NCBI RefSeq assembly: GCF_000682715.1
Contig: NZ_AWFH01000034.1
Location: 1 to 64,000, forward strand
Reading direction: 5' to 3'
Length of the DNA: 64,000 bases
Source of the DNA: Hyphomonas atlantica corrig.
GTDB lineage: Bacteria; Pseudomonadota; Alphaproteobacteria; Caulobacterales; Hyphomonadaceae
In this document: in pieces, positions 62,530-64,000 of the stretch
How positions within the stretch are numbered: the first letter of the stretch is position 1
Layout of the letters: each line of letters starts with the position of its first letter
Notes under the pieces: generated by a model
What the model was told of the DNA's origin: nothing
The model's input: the letters and a program-made list of their open reading frames with translations, nothing else
Database searches by the model: none
Made by a program: the position numbers and the translations under genes

Positions 62530-63315
62530 ATGAAGAAAGAGCGCAAGGGCCTGAACCGGATTCTATTCTGGCTGTATGAGGGCACAGGCAGGTGGCCGTT
62601 CCTGTTCCGCTGGGCCATGCTGGCGTTTGATTTCATCACGATCGGCTATTTCCTGTGGGCCCCGTTTGACCAACGGGACCGCGCGCATTTTGCAATCGAC
62701 TACGTGATTGGCGGCGTGATCCTCGCGGATTTGCTGGCGCGGTTTTACATTGCGCGGCACCGATGGAACTTTGTCATCCGGCCCATAAACATTGCGGATC
62801 TTGTCGTCGTGGTGACCATGTTTGCACCGCTGCTTGTGTCGAACTTCGCGTTTCTACGCGTGTTGCGTGCGGTGCGCGCCATCAGGGCCTTTACATTTAT
62901 CAAGCGCGTGAAGGTTCTGACGCCCTTTTTTCAGCGGCATGAGCGGATCATCGACAAAGTGACCAATCTGGTCGTGTTCGTCTTCATCATGGCTGCCCTG
63001 GTCTACTCCACGCAGGTCGGGATCAATGATGGCATACACACCTATATCGATGCGCTCTATTTCACGGTGACCAGCCTGACGACGACCGGATATGGCGACG
63101 TATTGATGGTAGGCCCCGGTGGGCGGTTGCTCTCCATCATCGTCATGGTGCTCGGCCTGACCCTATTCTTGCAATTGCTGCGAACGATTGTGGAGCCGCG
63201 CGACAAGGTGGAGCAGGAGTGCGAAGAGTGCGGTCTGCGCTTTCATGAACGTGACGCGGTGCATTGCAAGCATTGCGGAGAAGTGATCCATATTCCGACA
63301 CCGGGGTTCGAATAA
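62530..63315 (+). CDS. Voltage-gated-type potassium channel with C-terminal zinc ribbon
   Basis: 261 residues from the ATG at 62530 (a GTG at 62512 is possible). Six-helix Kv layout: S1 to S3 about 28-105, S4 with Arg110, 113, 116, 119 and Lys125, pore helix and filter TTTGYGD (184-190), S6 about 200-222. The intracellular C-terminus is a zinc ribbon (Cys231, Cys234, Cys246, Cys249), unusual for a bacterial Kv channel. It likely conducts K+ and responds to voltage; a zinc- or redox-sensing role of the ribbon is inference. Follows pyrC after 25 bases. Confidence 0.9.
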   Translation: MKKERKGLNRILFWLYEGTGRWPFLFRWAMLAFDFITIGYFLWAPFDQRDRAHFAIDYVIGGVILADLLARFYIARHRWNFVIRPINIADLVVVVTMFAPLLVSNFAFLRVLRAVRAIRAFTFIKRVKVLTPFFQRHERIIDKVTNLVVFVFIMAALVYSTQVGINDGIHTYIDALYFTVTSLTTTGYGDVLMVGPGGRLLSIIVMVLGLTLFLQLLRTIVEPRDKVEQECEECGLRFHERDAVHCKHCGEVIHIPTPGFE

Positions 63316-63354
63316 CCGGAAAGATAAAAACACACGGGAAGAAACGCTCACATC

Positions 63355-64000
63355 ATGCCAGATACGTCGGACATACCCTTCCGCGAAGTTCCTTACCTTC
63401 CTCAAAAGCTGAACGTAGACCGCAGACCGGATGGCACTATCTATCTGGATAATGGTCAGCCGCTGAAGGCCTGTCCGTCGCACATGCTGGCGCCATTGGT
63501 GCATTGGGCAGAGCATCGCCCGGATACGGTCTGGCTGGCTGAACGCGACCCGGAGAATCCGGCTGCGGAAGGCTGGAATACGCTGACTTATGCTGCCGGG
63601 CTGGACGCGGTGCGCCGTCTTGCTCAGGGGTTTCTGGATGCCGGCGCCGGGCAAGATGCGCCGCTGATGATCCTGTCACGCAACTCTATCGCCAACGCGC
63701 TGGTGATGTATGCGGCGATGTGGGCCGGCAGCCCGGCTGTGCCCGTGACCCCAGCTTATGCGCTGCTCAGCGAAGACCTGGGGCGCCTCAAATACATTGA
63801 TGGCCTGACGCAGCCCAAATTCATCTATGTCGAGGATGGCGCAGACTATCAGCGCGCTTTGGACGGGCTGGATCTTCAGGGGCGGCTGGTCATCTATAGC
63901 GGACGTGCACCAGAGCGCTGTGATGCAGTCCGGCTGGAGCAGTTCATGCGCGCGCCAACCGAGGCGGTGCAAGCGGCGTATGACCGGCTGACTCCGGACA
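63355..64000 (+). CDS. Feruloyl-CoA-synthase-like acyl-CoA ligase, 3' partial
   Basis: The first 215 codons of a longer gene that runs off the right edge. ATG at 63355 with GGGAAG upstream. The N-terminal part shows the pattern of feruloyl-CoA synthases: VDRRPDGTIYLDNGQPL, PLMILSRNSIANALVMYAAM and PVTPAYALLSEDLGRLKYI. The family activates hydroxycinnamic acids to CoA thioesters. Core ATP-binding motifs lie beyond the window, so the family call rests on the N-terminal domain. The ALDH at 18068 would fit the same pathway. Confidence 0.85.
   Translation, partial: MPDTSDIPFREVPYLPQKLNVDRRPDGTIYLDNGQPLKACPSHMLAPLVHWAEHRPDTVWLAERDPENPAAEGWNTLTYAAGLDAVRRLAQGFLDAGAGQDAPLMILSRNSIANALVMYAAMWAGSPAVPVTPAYALLSEDLGRLKYIDGLTQPKFIYVEDGADYQRALDGLDLQGRLVIYSGRAPERCDAVRLEQFMRAPTEAVQAAYDRLTPD

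Noticed and set aside
1..64000. CRISPR arrays, insertion sequences, prophage or integrative elements
   Set aside because: I looked for direct repeats with regular spacing, transposase or integrase motifs and att-like repeats near tRNA genes, and saw none.

Overview
The window reads as ordinary chromosome of a GC-rich (roughly 60 percent) alphaproteobacterium, most likely Hyphomonadaceae or a close relative. Signs for this are an alphaproteobacterial SOS box (GAAC-N7-GAAC) between uvrA and ssb, a TipF-like degenerate EAL protein, a DUF3035 lipoprotein after lspA, the coaD - cyclophilin - queA order, an alphaproteobacterial-type IleRS lacking C-terminal zinc ligands, and a TonB-dependent receptor. 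The family assignment is inference. There are no rRNA or tRNA genes, CRISPR arrays, insertion sequences or prophage genes that I can see. Coding density is very high and most genes sit in short operons with 4-base start/stop overlaps.

Layout. 1-9.4 kb: the 3' end of a secreted GDSL hydrolase with RTX repeats, a metallophosphoesterase lipoprotein, an orphan unknown protein behind a structured leader, an HD-domain protein, a Kazal-type lipoprotein, a HSD17B4-like SDR, a VOC protein, a CinA-type amidase next to a REP-like palindrome, and a nucleoside transporter. 9.4-19.6 kb: a TonB-dependent receptor, GST, SDR, two hotdog or DUF proteins, acyl-CoA dehydrogenase, an EstB-like serine hydrolase, enoyl-CoA hydratase and coniferyl-type aldehyde dehydrogenase, ending at a strong terminator. 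19.6-31.5 kb: DEAD-box helicase, zinc-ribbon protein, Fe-SOD, phytoene-synthase-like protein, trmFO-queE, three consecutive related membrane proteins and uvrA with a histone H1-like tail.

31.5-42.4 kb: the SOS-type uvrA/ssb intergenic region, ssb followed after one base by a class D beta-lactamase, gyrA, coaD, a periplasmic cyclophilin, queA, a small secreted protein, then a hotdog - CsaA - SDR operon and a solitary single-chain GmrSD-like (DUF262 + DUF1524) protein. 42.4-54 kb: FAH-family hydrolase, a metal-site-less metallo-beta-lactamase-like lipoprotein, the TipF-like protein, HAD, MaoC, ribF, a YbjN-like protein, ileS, lspA and a DUF3035 lipoprotein. 54-64 kb: an active/inactive M16 peptidase pair, an NrtR-like Nudix/winged-helix regulator overlapping an HD nucleotidase, a 49-residue membrane protein with its own terminator, a KAS III-family enzyme, tag, ygfZ, dihydroorotase, a Kv-type channel with a zinc ribbon, and the 5' part of a feruloyl-CoA-synthase-like gene.

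Functionally the window mixes housekeeping (DNA repair and replication, tRNA modification, cofactor synthesis) with fatty-acid, acyl-CoA and aromatic-acid catabolism (SDRs, acyl-CoA dehydrogenase, enoyl-CoA hydratase, aldehyde dehydrogenase, CoA ligase, hotdog thioesterases) and many secreted or lipid-anchored proteins. I found no self-contained new system. The best leads are the possible SOS control of a beta-lactamase, a shared TGACG-N4-CGTCA promoter palindrome, the degenerate MBL lipoprotein, the membrane-protein triplet, the channel with a zinc ribbon and the orphan GmrSD-like protein.
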